The notes: generated by a model not told the origin, from the letters alone. Counted from the first letter of the stretch, positions 44,024 through 52,893 are shown. The stretch: 64,000 bases of DNA from Aestuariicoccus sp032586235 (GCF_032586235.1 NZ_JAWHTD010000007.1:121033-185032), one strand, 5' to 3'. Program-made: numbers and translations.

Positions 44024-45106
44024 TCAGCGCACCTTCAGCGTCGCCAGCCCGATGATCGCCAGGATCAGCGAGATGATCCAGAACCGGATCACGATCTGCG
44101 GCTCGGCCCAGCCTTTCTTCTCGTAATGGTGATGGATCGGCGCCATCAGAAAGACCCTCTTGCCGGTGCGCTTGAAATAGAGCACCTGGATGATCACCGA
44201 AAGCGCCTCGACCACGAAAAGCCCGCCGATGATGGCCAGCACCAGCTCGTGCTTGGTGGCCACCGCGATCGCCCCCAACGCACCACCCAGCGCCAGCGAC
44301 CCGGTGTCGCCCATGAAAACCGCGGCAGGCGGGGCGTTGTACCACAGAAACCCCAGGCCCCCACCCACGACCCCGGCGGCAAAGATCAGGATCTCGCCGG
44401 TGCCGGGCACGTAATGCACGTCGAGATATTCGGTAAAGTCGACCCGCCCCACCGCATAGGCGATCACCCCCAGCGCCGAGGTGGCGATCATCACAGGCAT
44501 GATCGCCAGCCCGTCGAGCCCGTCGGTCAGGTTCACCGCATTGGCCGCGCCGACGATGACGATGATGGCGAAAGGCACGAAAAGCACACCAAGGTTCAGC
44601 AGCGTGTCCTTGAAGATCGGAAAGGCCAGCTGATAGCTCAGCTCGGGCGGATGGAACTGTGCCGCCCAGAACCCCGCGATCCCGGCGATGAGAAATCCCA
44701 GCAAAAGCCGCACCTTGCCCGACACGCCGGCGGTGTTCTGCTTTTTGACCTTGGCGTAATCGTCGGCAAAGCCGATGGCGGCATAGGACACGGTGACGAA
44801 AAGCACCATCCACACAAACGGGTTGTCCAGCCGCGCCCAGAGCAGCGTCGACGTCAAAAGCGCCCCCACGATCAGCAACCCCCCCATGGTCGGCGTACCC
44901 GCCTTGACGAAATGCCCCTCGGGGCCGTCGTCGCGAATGGGCTGACCCTTGCCCTGGCGGCGGCGCAGCACGTTGATCAGCGGCAGCCCGAAGATGAAGC
45001 CAAAGACCAGCGCGGTCAGAAACGCCCCGCCCGCGCGGAAGGTGATATAGCGAAAGAGGTTGAACACATCGCCCCCGTCCGACAGCTCGGTCAGCCAGTA
45101 CAGCAT
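44024..45106 (-). CDS. mraY: Phospho-N-acetylmuramoyl-pentapeptide-transferase
   Basis: 360 residues, ten membrane helices. Catalytic motifs: AIGFADDYAKVKKQ, NAVNLTDGLDGLAI and MAPIHHHYEKKGWAE with the HHH block. It transfers phospho-MurNAc-pentapeptide to undecaprenyl phosphate, forming lipid I. It starts 12 bases after the murF stop and is in the normal dcw position. Confidence 0.98.
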   Translation of the reverse strand: MLYWLTELSDGGDVFNLFRYITFRAGGAFLTALVFGFIFGLPLINVLRRRQGKGQPIRDDGPEGHFVKAGTPTMGGLLIVGALLTSTLLWARLDNPFVWMVLFVTVSYAAIGFADDYAKVKKQNTAGVSGKVRLLLGFLIAGIAGFWAAQFHPPELSYQLAFPIFKDTLLNLGVLFVPFAIIVIVGAANAVNLTDGLDGLAIMPVMIATSALGVIAYAVGRVDFTEYLDVHYVPGTGEILIFAAGVVGGGLGFLWYNAPPAAVFMGDTGSLALGGALGAIAVATKHELVLAIIGGLFVVEALSVIIQVLYFKRTGKRVFLMAPIHHHYEKKGWAEPQIVIRFWIISLILAIIGLATLKVR

Positions 45107-45118
45107 CGTCTTTCCTCT

Positions 45119-46552
45119 CTATCCGTCGCCTTCCAGCGGCGTTTGCCCCATTTTGCGGATCGCCTCAACCACGCGCGCCAGCCCCATCGACAACGAGCCC
45201 TTGGCCAGCACCACGTCGCCGGCATCCAAATCGTGCACCACGCGCTCTGCCATTTCGGCGCTGTTGTCGCACCAGCGGCCGCGCTGCGCCTCGGGCAGCG
45301 CCTCCCAGAGGTGCCGCATCAGCGGGCCCACGCAATGCACCACGTCGATCCGGTCCATGCCGGGATGCGCGGCCAATGCGGCGTGCAGCGCGGCCTCGGT
45401 GCGGCCCAGCTCCTTCATGTCGCCCAGATAGGCGATGCGGCGGCCCTTGCTGACACGGCCGATGTCGTGCTTGGGCTCGGCCCCCGCCAGCACCTCGAGC
45501 GCCGCCGCGACCGAGGCGGGGTTGGCGTTGTAGGCGTCGTCGATCAGTTCGATGGTCAGGTCGGTCTCGACCGCGTCGAGGTGGATCACCTCGCGCGCGC
45601 CGCGTCCCGCGCCGGGCGACCAGCGCCCCAGCGCCGCCACGCTGAGCGCCCGGTCGAGCCCCAGCGCATCGGCCACCGCCAGCGCGCCCATGGCGTTCTG
45701 CGCAAAATGCCGCCCCGGCACCGAGACCTTGAAAAGCACCTTTTCCTCCCCGATCAGCCCGCGCGCCACCGTCGTGGCGTCACCCACCTGCACGTTCGTC
45801 AGCCGGTACTCCGCCGCCTCGGACGCGCCGAAGCCGATCGTCCGCGCCGCCCCCCGCGCCGCCTCGCGCAGAATGCCGCTGACCGGCAGATCGGCGTTCA
45901 GCACCGCAACGCCCTCCGGCCCCAGCCCCTCGAAGATCGAGCCTTTCTCGCGCGCGATCCCCTCGATGCTCTCGAAGGCCGCCAGATGCGCCGGGGCCAC
46001 GATGGTCACCATCGCCACATCGGGCGCGGCCATGCGCGCCAGCGGCGCGATCTCGCCGGGGTGGTTCATGCCGATCTCGATCACCGCGAATTCCGCCTCC
46101 GCCGGCATCCGCGCCAGCGTCAGCGGCACGCCCCAATGGTTGTTGTAGCTTTTCTCGGCGGCGTGCACGCTGCCATGCGCGCCCAGCAGCGTGCGCAGCA
46201 TCTCCTTGGTCGAGGTCTTGCCGACCGACCCGGTCACCGCCACCACCTGTGCCGCCGCGCGGGCGCGCGCGAAGCGGCCCAGCGCCTCCAGCCCGGCCTG
46301 CACGTCGTCCACCACCAGCAGCGGCGCATCCGCCGCCACGCCTTCGGGCACGCGGGCCACCAGCGCCGCCGCGGCCCCCTTTTCCAGCGCCTGCGCCACG
46401 AAGTCGTGCCCGTCCCGCGCGGCCTTCAGCGCCACGAAAAGATCGCCCGGCGCCAGACTGCGCGTGTCGATCGACACGCCGCTGGCCTGCCAGGGCGCCG
46501 TCACCCGCCCGCCCGTCGCGTGGGCCGCGTCGTCCGAGGTCCAGAGCGTCAC
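45119..46552 (-). CDS. murF: UDP-N-acetylmuramoyl-tripeptide--D-Ala-D-Ala ligase
   Basis: 477 residues. VVAVTGSVGKTSTKEMLRTL is the P-loop, NNHWGVPLTLARMP the MurF signature and ELIDDAYNANPASVAAAL the C-terminal motif. It adds D-Ala-D-Ala to the stem tripeptide. Its start overlaps the murE stop by 4 bases (ATGA). Confidence 0.98.
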   Translation of the reverse strand: MTLWTSDDAAHATGGRVTAPWQASGVSIDTRSLAPGDLFVALKAARDGHDFVAQALEKGAAAALVARVPEGVAADAPLLVVDDVQAGLEALGRFARARAAAQVVAVTGSVGKTSTKEMLRTLLGAHGSVHAAEKSYNNHWGVPLTLARMPAEAEFAVIEIGMNHPGEIAPLARMAAPDVAMVTIVAPAHLAAFESIEGIAREKGSIFEGLGPEGVAVLNADLPVSGILREAARGAARTIGFGASEAAEYRLTNVQVGDATTVARGLIGEEKVLFKVSVPGRHFAQNAMGALAVADALGLDRALSVAALGRWSPGAGRGAREVIHLDAVETDLTIELIDDAYNANPASVAAALEVLAGAEPKHDIGRVSKGRRIAYLGDMKELGRTEAALHAALAAHPGMDRIDVVHCVGPLMRHLWEALPEAQRGRWCDNSAEMAERVVHDLDAGDVVLAKGSLSMGLARVVEAIRKMGQTPLEGDG

Positions 46553-48021
46553 AATCCCCTCCCGTCCAGCGCCGCCACCGCGACGCTGGCCTGTTCGGCA
46601 TCGTCGAACGGAAAGACCGTGTCGCCCACGGTCTGCCCCGTCTCGTGCCCCTTGCCGCAGATCAGCAGCGCGTCGCCCGGCCCCAGCGCATCGACGCCCC
46701 GCAGGATCGCCTCGGCGCGGTCGCCCACCTCGAGCGCCTCGGGCGCGCCCGCCATGACGGCGGCGCGGATCGTCGCGGGGTCTTCGGAGCGCGGGTTGTC
46801 GTCGGTGACGATCACCTGATCGGCGTGGCTTGCCGCCGCCTGCCCCATCAGCGGGCGCTTGCCCGCGTCGCGGTCGCCGCCCGCGCCGACGATGGCCACC
46901 AGCCGGCCCATCACATGCGGGCGCAAGGCCTGTATCGCAGTCGCCACCGCGTCGGGCGTGTGGGCGTAATCGACAAAGACCGCCGCCCCGTTGTCGCGCG
47001 TCGCCGCCAGCTGCATCCGCCCGCGCACGGTCGAGAGCATCGGCAGCATGTCAAAGACATCCTCCGGATCCGACCCGCAGGCGATGACCAGCCCCGCCGC
47101 CACCAGCACGTTTTCCGCCTGAAACCCGCCGATCAGATCAAGCCGCTCCTGCCGTATGCGGCCTTTCCAGCTCAGCCGGATGACCTGGCCAGTGGCGTCG
47201 AAACGCTGCGCCTCGAGACACAGATCGGCGGCGTTGCGCCCCACGGTGATCACCTCCTGCCCGCGCGCCTTGGCGATGGCCAGCATGTCGACCCCGCGCG
47301 CGTCGTCGATGTTGATCACCGCCGTGCCGTCCTCGGGCAGGACCCGGGCGAAAAGCCCCGCTTTCGCGGCGAAATAATCCTCAAAACTGGCGTGGTAATC
47401 CAGGTGATCCTGGCTGAAGTTGGTGAAGCCCGCCGCGGTCAGCGTCACCCCGTCGAGCCTGCGCTGTTCGAGCCCATGGCTCGACGCCTCCATCGCGGCA
47501 TGATCGACGCCCGCCGCCGCCGCGCCCGCCAGCATCCGGTGCAGCGTGATCGGCTCGGGCGTGGTGTGGCGCAGCGGCGCCTGCCAGTCGCCCTCGACCC
47601 CGGTGGTGCCCAGGTTGACCGCGCGCAGGCCCAGCTCTTGCCAGAGCTGGCGCACGAAACTGGCGACGCTGGTCTTGCCGTTGGTACCGGTCACCGCGAC
47701 CATCACCGTGGGCTGCGCCCCGAACCACAGCGCCGCCGTATAGGCCAGCGTCTGGCGCGGATCGGCGGCGATGATCAGCGCGGCGTCGCTTGCGGCCAGC
47801 TCGGCCGCAGCGATGCGCGCGCCCTCGGCATCGGTCAGGATCGCCCCCGCCCCCATGCGCAGCGCATATTGGATGAACGCGCCGCCATGCACCCTCGTGC
47901 CGGGCAAAGCGGCAAAGAGATGCCCGGGCTTCACTTCGCGGCTGTCCACCGACAGCCCGGTGATGCGCGCCTCGCGCCCGCCGCGCGCCGTCAGCCCCAG
48001 CTGGGCCAGAGATTTGACCAT
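46549..48021 (-). CDS. murE: UDP-MurNAc-tripeptide ligase, meso-diaminopimelate adding
   Basis: 490 residues from ATG 48021 (MVKSLAQLGLTARGG). P-loop VAVTGTNGKTSVASF; HTTPEPITLHRMLA; and VTDDNPRSEDPATIRAAV, whose DNPR is diagnostic for meso-diaminopimelate rather than lysine. So the organism has the normal Gram-negative peptidoglycan. Confidence 0.97.
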   Translation of the reverse strand: MVKSLAQLGLTARGGREARITGLSVDSREVKPGHLFAALPGTRVHGGAFIQYALRMGAGAILTDAEGARIAAAELAASDAALIIAADPRQTLAYTAALWFGAQPTVMVAVTGTNGKTSVASFVRQLWQELGLRAVNLGTTGVEGDWQAPLRHTTPEPITLHRMLAGAAAAGVDHAAMEASSHGLEQRRLDGVTLTAAGFTNFSQDHLDYHASFEDYFAAKAGLFARVLPEDGTAVINIDDARGVDMLAIAKARGQEVITVGRNAADLCLEAQRFDATGQVIRLSWKGRIRQERLDLIGGFQAENVLVAAGLVIACGSDPEDVFDMLPMLSTVRGRMQLAATRDNGAAVFVDYAHTPDAVATAIQALRPHVMGRLVAIVGAGGDRDAGKRPLMGQAAASHADQVIVTDDNPRSEDPATIRAAVMAGAPEALEVGDRAEAILRGVDALGPGDALLICGKGHETGQTVGDTVFPFDDAEQASVAVAALDGRGL

Positions 48022-48043
48022 GTCAGACAGGACCGACCCCCTG

Positions 48044-48077
48044 CTTCTTCTTGGCAAAAATACTCACAATCCCCCGC
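48044..48077. repeat. Dispersed 3'-flank motif
   Basis: CTTCTTCTTGGCAAAAATAC followed by TCACAATCCCCCGCC. It fills the gap between the ftsI stop and the murE start. The first 20 bases are identical to 43848-43867. Confidence 0.7.
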
Positions 48078-48093
48078 CCGCCACGGGAACGGA

Positions 48094-49887
48094 TCATTGG
48101 GACACGAGCGTGATGCCTGCCAATTGCCCCGGTTCGGGGCCGGGACGCAAGCCCAGAAGGGGGGCGATGCGGCCGATGATCTCGGCGGCGACCGGCACGG
48201 CGGTCCATCCGGCGGTGCGGCGGGGCTTGTCGCCGCTGGTCTCGACCGGTTCGTCCAGAGTGACGATCAGCACGTATTTCGGATCGTGCGCCGGGAACAT
48301 CGAGGCGAAGGTGGCGATCACCTTGTCCTTGTAATAGCCGCCGCCGCGTTCCTTGGGCTTGTCGGCCGTCCCGGTCTTGCCGCCGACCTGATAGCCCGGC
48401 ACCTCGGCAAAGCTGGCGGTGCCCTTTTGATGACTGACCACCAGCCGCAGCATGGCGCGCGCGGCGGCCGAGACCTCTTCGGACATCACGCGCGGCCCGT
48501 ATTGCGGGCCGTCCTGCCGCAGCAGGGTCGGTTTCACGGTATGCCCGCCGTTGGCGATTGCGGCATAGCCCGCGGCAAGGTGCAGCGGGCTGGTGCTGAG
48601 CCCGTGCCCATAGGAGATCGTGACCGACGACAGATCGGTCCAGCGCTTGGGCAAGAGCGGCTTGCCCGCCGCCGCCTCGAAGATCTCGATCGGGGTCGGG
48701 TCGAAAAAGCCCAGGCTTTTCAGAAACTCCTGCTGCCGGGTCGTGCCGATGGCCAGCGCCAGCCGTCCGGTGCCCCGGTTCGAGCTTTTGACGATGATCT
48801 CGGCGACGCTCAGCTCGCCATAGTTCTTGTTCCGGAATTCGCCGATCTTGAAGCCGCCGACCTTGAGCGGGCCCGAAGTGTCGATCACCGTATGCGCGCC
48901 CACCAGCCCCAGATCCATCGCCTGTGCCGCCGCAAAGATCTTGAAGGTCGAGCCAAGCTCGTAAACCCCCTGCACTGCGCGGTTGAACAGCGGGCTGTCC
49001 GACGGGCTGCCCTCGGTCGGCGGATTGGGCCGGTCGTTCGGGTCGAAATCGGGTAGGCTGGCCAGGCTGATCACCTCGCCGGTGTGCACATCCATCAGCA
49101 CCGCCGCCGCGCCGCGCGCATTCAGCAATTTCATCCCGCCGTAAAGCACCCGCTCCATCGCCGCCTGCACCGACAGGTCGAGCGACAATTCCAGCGGCGC
49201 GCCTTCGCGCGCGGGGTCGCGCAGGGTCTCATCGAAGTATTTCTCGACCCCGGCGGTGCCGATCACCTCTGCGGAATGCACGCCCTCGCGGCCGAATTGC
49301 GCGCCGCCCAGGATGTGGCTGGCCAGCGATCCGTTGGGGTAAAGCCGCATCTCGCGCGGGCCGAACAGCAAACCCGGCTCGCCGATGTCGTGCACGGCCT
49401 GTTTCTGCTCGGGGCTGATTTTTTTCTTGACCCAGAGGAACTTGCGCTTGCCGGTGAAATCCTTGACCAGCCGCTCGCGGTCGAGGTCGGGGAAGATTTT
49501 CACCAGCTCGGCGGCGGCGCGTTCCGGTTCGATCATCTGCAAGGGATGGGCGTAGAGGCTGTGGGTCTCCATGTTGGTGGCCAAAAGCCGCCCCTGCCGG
49601 TCGACGATGTCGGCGCGGCTGGCGATGATCGAGACGCCGGTGGCCTGCGCGCGCGGCTCTGCCGGTTCCGAGGCGGCGAGGATCCCCATCCGCGCGCCAA
49701 TGACCGAGAAGGCGCAGAAAAAGAACACCCCCAGCACCAGCAGCCGACCTTCGGCGCGGGTGCGGGCGCGGTCGCGCATCTGCTCGTGGCGGATGCGCAG
49801 GTTCTCGCGCTCGATGGCGTCGGGGTTTTCGCCTTTCTGGCGGGCGTCGAGGATATGCGCCAGCGGGCGCAGCGGCTTGCGGATCAT
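48094..49887 (-). CDS. ftsI: Septal peptidoglycan transpeptidase FtsI (PBP3)
   Basis: 597 residues from ATG 49887. Cytoplasmic tail, one membrane helix (LLVLGVFFFCAFSVIGARMG), the class B PBP dimerisation domain and the transpeptidase domain with SxxK (ELGSTFKIF), SxN (KSSNRGT) and KTG (GGKTGTADK). It cross-links septal peptidoglycan; its normal glycosyltransferase partner FtsW is not encoded in this cluster. It overlaps ftsL by 4 bases. Confidence 0.97.
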   Translation of the reverse strand: MIRKPLRPLAHILDARQKGENPDAIERENLRIRHEQMRDRARTRAEGRLLVLGVFFFCAFSVIGARMGILAASEPAEPRAQATGVSIIASRADIVDRQGRLLATNMETHSLYAHPLQMIEPERAAAELVKIFPDLDRERLVKDFTGKRKFLWVKKKISPEQKQAVHDIGEPGLLFGPREMRLYPNGSLASHILGGAQFGREGVHSAEVIGTAGVEKYFDETLRDPAREGAPLELSLDLSVQAAMERVLYGGMKLLNARGAAAVLMDVHTGEVISLASLPDFDPNDRPNPPTEGSPSDSPLFNRAVQGVYELGSTFKIFAAAQAMDLGLVGAHTVIDTSGPLKVGGFKIGEFRNKNYGELSVAEIIVKSSNRGTGRLALAIGTTRQQEFLKSLGFFDPTPIEIFEAAAGKPLLPKRWTDLSSVTISYGHGLSTSPLHLAAGYAAIANGGHTVKPTLLRQDGPQYGPRVMSEEVSAAARAMLRLVVSHQKGTASFAEVPGYQVGGKTGTADKPKERGGGYYKDKVIATFASMFPAHDPKYVLIVTLDEPVETSGDKPRRTAGWTAVPVAAEIIGRIAPLLGLRPGPEPGQLAGITLVSQ

Positions 49888-50231
49888 TGCGTGGCCCCCG
49901 CGCTGGAGATGTCGATGGGCGTGCCGATGGCGAGCATCGGCAACTGCGGCGGATAGGCCACCTGATCGACCCGCCCGAACTGGTCTGGGCGCAGCGGCAG
50001 CAGGCCCAGCCGGTCGAAGTTCAGCTCGGCCAGATCGCGCAGCCGGTCGGGCCGGTTGAGATAGGCCCATTCCGCGCGCAGCACCGCCAGCCGCGCGCGG
50101 GCGGCGGCGATGTCGCGGCTCAGATCCTCGACCTCGTCAAGCGCGGCCTGGGTCTTGTAGTTCTCGTGATAGGCCCAGAACGCCAGGCCGATGACGGCCA
50201 TGAACGTGGTGGCGTACAACAGCGAGCGCAT
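49884..50231 (-). CDS. ftsL: Cell division protein FtsL
   Basis: 115 residues, one N-terminal membrane helix (LLYATTFMAVIGLAFWAY) then a coiled coil (ALDEVEDLSRDIAAARARLA) and a Pro-containing tail. Size and place between rsmH and ftsI identify it, since FtsL is poorly conserved. It forms the FtsQLB complex. The start shares one base with the rsmH stop (TGATG). Confidence 0.92.
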   Translation of the reverse strand: MRSLLYATTFMAVIGLAFWAYHENYKTQAALDEVEDLSRDIAAARARLAVLRAEWAYLNRPDRLRDLAELNFDRLGLLPLRPDQFGRVDQVAYPPQLPMLAIGTPIDISSAGATQ

Positions 50232-51223
50232 CAGCGTGTCCCCTTAAGCTGTGGCATGGCAATGGATTTGGCGTCGATCCCGCCGCTTGGCGCGTCGGTG
50301 CGCCGCGCAACGCGCAGCTTGGCCGAGCGCGCGCGCGGGTTCTGCGCCAGCTCGTCGTCGTCGGGTGCGACGGCCTTGCGGGTGACGATCTCGAATTGCG
50401 GTTTTTCTTCAGCGACTTGCGGCGCATAGCGGTTGGCGCGGCCGGTCTGGCCGCCGCGCGCCTGCAAGAACCGCTTGACCATCCGGTCCTCGACCGAATG
50501 AAAGGTGACCACGGCCAGCATCCCGCCGGGTTTCAGCGCCCGCTCGGCGGCCATCAGCCCCTGCCAGAGCGCGCCGTATTCGTCGTTCACGGCGATGCGC
50601 AGCGCCTGAAAGCTGCGAGTGGCCGGGTGGCTTTGCCCCGGCTTGGCCCGTGGCAGGCAACCCTCGACAATCTCGGCCAGCCGGCCGGTGGTGGTGATGG
50701 GCGCCTCGGCGCGGGCGCGGACAATGGCCCGCGCGATGCGGCGCGAGGCGCGCTCTTCACCGTAAACATAAAGGATATCGGCCAGTTCCTGCTCGCCGGC
50801 CTCGTTGACCAGATCGGCGGCCGAGGGCCCCTCCTGGCTCATCCGCATATCCAGCGGCCCGTCCTTCATGAAGGAAAACCCCCGCTCGGCGCGGTCGAGC
50901 TGCATCGACGAGACGCCGAGATCGAGCACCACGCCGTCGACCTCCTGCGCGACCTTGTCCATGTCGGCGAAATTCGCCACGACCAGCTCCAGCCGGTCGC
51001 CATACTCGCCCGCCCAACCGGCGGCCATTTCATGCGCCAGCGGGTCGCGGTCGATGCCGATGACCTTGTCGGCCCCGGCCTCTAGCAGACCGCGCGCATA
51101 GCCGCCCGCGCCGAAGGTGCCGTCGATCCAGACGCCCTTGACGGGCGCCACCGCCGCCAGCAGCGGCCGCAAGAGGACGGGAATATGCGGTGCCGTTCCC
51201 GAAGCCTGCGCCGCGGCGGCCAC
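50231..51223 (-). CDS. rsmH: 16S rRNA (cytosine(1402)-N4)-methyltransferase
   Basis: 330 residues. HIPVLLRPLLAAVAPVKGVW and IDGTFGAGGYARGLLEAG form the SAM-binding start; GVVLDLGVSSMQLDRAERGF and VTFHSVEDRMVKRF are RsmH signatures. It methylates C1402 in the ribosomal P site. It begins 3 bases after the mraZ stop. Confidence 0.97.
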   Translation of the reverse strand: MAAAAQASGTAPHIPVLLRPLLAAVAPVKGVWIDGTFGAGGYARGLLEAGADKVIGIDRDPLAHEMAAGWAGEYGDRLELVVANFADMDKVAQEVDGVVLDLGVSSMQLDRAERGFSFMKDGPLDMRMSQEGPSAADLVNEAGEQELADILYVYGEERASRRIARAIVRARAEAPITTTGRLAEIVEGCLPRAKPGQSHPATRSFQALRIAVNDEYGALWQGLMAAERALKPGGMLAVVTFHSVEDRMVKRFLQARGGQTGRANRYAPQVAEEKPQFEIVTRKAVAPDDDELAQNPRARSAKLRVARRTDAPSGGIDAKSIAMPQLKGTR

Positions 51224-51226
51224 GGC

Positions 51227-51736
51227 CTAAGCCTCCTTGACCTGATCCAGGAAGATCAGGGGATCGAAATCGTCGGGAAGCTCATCGAGCCATTCTTCGG
51301 TCTTGGCCGCCTCTTCGACCTCGTAGGTCTCGGGCTTCCAGATCTGGAAGGTGTCGCCGGAGGCGATGAAGAACGCCTCCTTGTCGATACCGATCTTCTC
51401 GCGCAGCTTGGCCGGCAGAACGATGCGGCCCGTGTCATCCACCGCGGTCGGCGTCGACTGGCCGTTGAAGAGCCGCTCGAGCATCTTGCGCTCGACCGAG
51501 CCGCGCGGCAGGCGGGCGATCTTGTCGTCCACCTCTTCGATGGCCTCGATTGTGTAACATTCCAGGTATTTGCGGCGATGGTCGCCGTAAACGATCACCA
51601 GCTCGGGGCTGAGCCCCTCGGTCCAGTTGGGATCGCCCGCCTCAAGCACACGGCGAAACGAGGCCGGGATGCTCACCCGCCCTTTCGTATCGACCTTGTG
51701 GGTGCTTTCACCCCTGAACCTGAGCCTGCGGGTCAC
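51227..51736 (-). CDS. mraZ: Transcriptional regulator MraZ
   Basis: 169 residues from GTG 51736, chosen because AAAGGGACA precedes it and (M)TRRLRFRGESTHKVDTKGRV is the family start; the longer frame from 51796 would run through the terminator. Two SpoVT/AbrB-like halves carry HKVDTKGRVSIP and TAVDDTGRIVLPAKLR. MraZ represses the dcw operon, binding TGGG repeats. First gene of the cluster. Confidence 0.95.
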   Translation of the reverse strand: MTRRLRFRGESTHKVDTKGRVSIPASFRRVLEAGDPNWTEGLSPELVIVYGDHRRKYLECYTIEAIEEVDDKIARLPRGSVERKMLERLFNGQSTPTAVDDTGRIVLPAKLREKIGIDKEAFFIASGDTFQIWKPETYEVEEAAKTEEWLDELPDDFDPLIFLDQVKEA

Positions 51737-51764
51737 TGTCCCTTTGCGCCTTTGCCGCCCCCCG

Positions 51765-51810
51765 AAATTAAAAACGGCGGGTTGATCTGCTGCCACTGAT
51801 CAACCCGCCG
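51765..51810 (-). terminator. Strong intrinsic terminator in the mraZ leader
   Basis: On the minus strand a perfect 13-base stem (CGGCGGGTTGATC with GATCAACCCGCCG, arms 51775-51787 and 51798-51810) with a 10-base loop runs into TTTTTAATTT. It ends about 30 bases before the mraZ GTG, inside the leader of the operon it precedes. Confidence 0.92.
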
Positions 51811-51990
51811 CCTGTGCCCGCTTTGGGGCGAAGTCCGACTGCGCGCGCCACCTGGGGGGATGTCTGCTCGCCCGCGCGCCGGATCCTTTGTTACGATGAA
51901 AGCGAGTGCCTGTATGAAGCCTGCTCTTGCTCTTTTTTTGTATTTTGTGACGGGGTCTTGTGTGCCCCTCGTCCCGCCTTCATCGTGTAA
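51768..51990 (-). ncRNA. upsM: Probable UpsM-like sRNA from the mraZ 5' leader
   Basis: In Rhodobacter sphaeroides the dcw operon has an unusually long leader, and most transcripts stop at an intrinsic terminator upstream of mraZ, giving the abundant sRNA UpsM (about 200 nt). The same arrangement is visible here: a leader of some 250-500 bases without a gene, ending in the strong terminator at 51765-51810. The 5' end is a guess placed about 220 bases upstream; I could not identify the promoter. The naming rests on position and architecture, not on aligned sequence. Confidence 0.6.
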
Positions 51991-52003
51991 ACAGGGATGA
52001 CAT

Positions 52004-52188
52004 GGGAATTCATGGAAATCAACAGGTTTTTGAGGGAGAAAGACACTGAATGTTGTTCTGGAAGGGTCTTCCAAACAACATATTGGGGGTGAAGCACGGG
52101 AAGTTTGGGAATACTTAGTGTTGCGAACCGCTGTTTAACACTAAATATAGACTTTTCAGGGCGCGGCCAAAATGTCCCATGAATTCCC
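52004..52188. promoter_or_regulatory. Inverted repeats in the dcw upstream region
   Basis: GGGAATTCATGG at 52004-52015 is exactly inverted as CCATGAATTCCC at 52177-52188. Between them TTAGTGTT (52115-52122) and AACACTAA (52137-52144) form a second perfect 8-base inverted repeat. The stretch is AT-rich for this genome and should hold the dcw promoter and regulator sites. Confidence 0.5.
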
Positions 52189-52312
52189 GGATTTTTTGCC
52201 CGCGAGGCAGATTTCAGCCTATGCACACCACCGGGATTCACCGAAACCGGACAGAATCCGGGCCGAATCCCCCGAATCCGGCGATTGATTCGTGCGCGCC
52301 AGAGCCCTTGAC

Positions 52313-52346
52313 CACGATTTCCCACGACCCGCCCCACGAAGTCCCA
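52313..52346 (-). promoter_or_regulatory. Candidate MraZ box
   Basis: On the minus strand TGGGACTTCG, TGGGGCGGGTCG and TGGGAAATCG follow one another (TGGG starts at 52346, 52336 and 52324), a direct-repeat array like the TGGGN5-6 boxes bound by MraZ. It is about 580 bases from mraZ, so the transcript would have a very long leader; that makes the call tentative. Confidence 0.35.
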
Positions 52347-52452
52347 TGAGGCCCCGCCCATGTCAGGCTGTTGTAGCGTTTGTAGCGTGACGAAGATTTT
52401 TACAGTGATTTACGGCAATTCTTACAGCAACGCGGTTTTGAGCTGTGGGAGA

Positions 52453-52484
52453 CCCGCCGACGCAATTTCGCCTCGGCGGGTTTT
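52453..52484 (+). terminator. Intrinsic terminator with no assigned gene
   Basis: CCCGCCGA (52453-52460) pairs with TCGGCGGG (52473-52480), followed by TTTTCTGTT. It is on the plus strand, where no gene precedes it, so it may end a short RNA starting around 52380 (region with repeated TTGTAGCG and TTACAG/TTACGG words). Confidence 0.75.
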
Positions 52485-52511
52485 CTGTTCGGATGGTCTG
52501 CTTTCAGGTTT

Positions 52512-52660
52512 TCAGGGCATCGCTGAGAACGCGCCACGCATGCGCAGCAGCCAATGGGACCACCCCGTTACCGGCCGCAGCGAATCGGTCCATCCCGGCA
52601 ACCAGCCCATGATCCAGTCTGTGAAGGCAGGGTTTAAGGTCAGCCCGTCTGTGGAGTGTT
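52512..52660 (-). pseudogene. C-terminal fragment of a DNA methyltransferase-like gene
   Basis: The frame reads HSTDGLTLNPAFTDWIMGWL then PGWTDSLRPVTGWSHWLLRM and ends FSAMP-stop. The LNPxFxxWxMGWPxGWT word is typical of the end of phage-type DNA methyltransferases. No catalytic part is present upstream, where the frame merges with an IS3 remnant. The assignment comes from this one motif. Confidence 0.4.
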
Positions 52661-52711
52661 TTTCCCCATTCAACAAGATCACTCGGTGCCGGTGGGAAGA
52701 GCGGAATGCCT

Positions 52712-52893
52712 TCGGCTCCCGACCCGCCGCCACAGCCGTTCGATGCGCTTGTCATTGACCTGCCTACCTGCGTCTCTCGGCAGCGCCGCGATCCGCCGAT
52801 AGCCGTAGCGTCCGTACTGATCATGTCGGCCACCAGCCGCTCTTCGTCTGCCCGGCCCCTCGGCATCTTCGGTTGCGTCGAGCGATGCTGACG
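52712..52893 (-). pseudogene. IS3-family transposase OrfB remnant (frameshifted)
   Basis: One frame gives QHRSTQPKMPRGRADEERLV then ADMI; about 10-13 bases appear lost and a second frame continues QYGRYGYRRIAALPRDAG then RQVNDKRIERLWRR. Together these are the HTH-21/rve N-terminal block of IS3 (IS407-group) OrfB. The DDE catalytic part is absent, so the element is dead. Confidence 0.8.

Noticed and set aside
44126..46819. Plus-strand frame of 897 codons
   Set aside because: Runs antisense through mraY, murF and the end of murE; composition is His/Arg/Pro-rich noise.
46249..49056. Plus-strand frame of 935 codons
   Set aside because: Antisense to murF, murE and ftsI, with no recognisable domain.
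52360..52758. Plus-strand frame of 132 codons
   Set aside because: Crosses a terminator and is antisense to the methyltransferase and IS3 remnants; no ribosome site.
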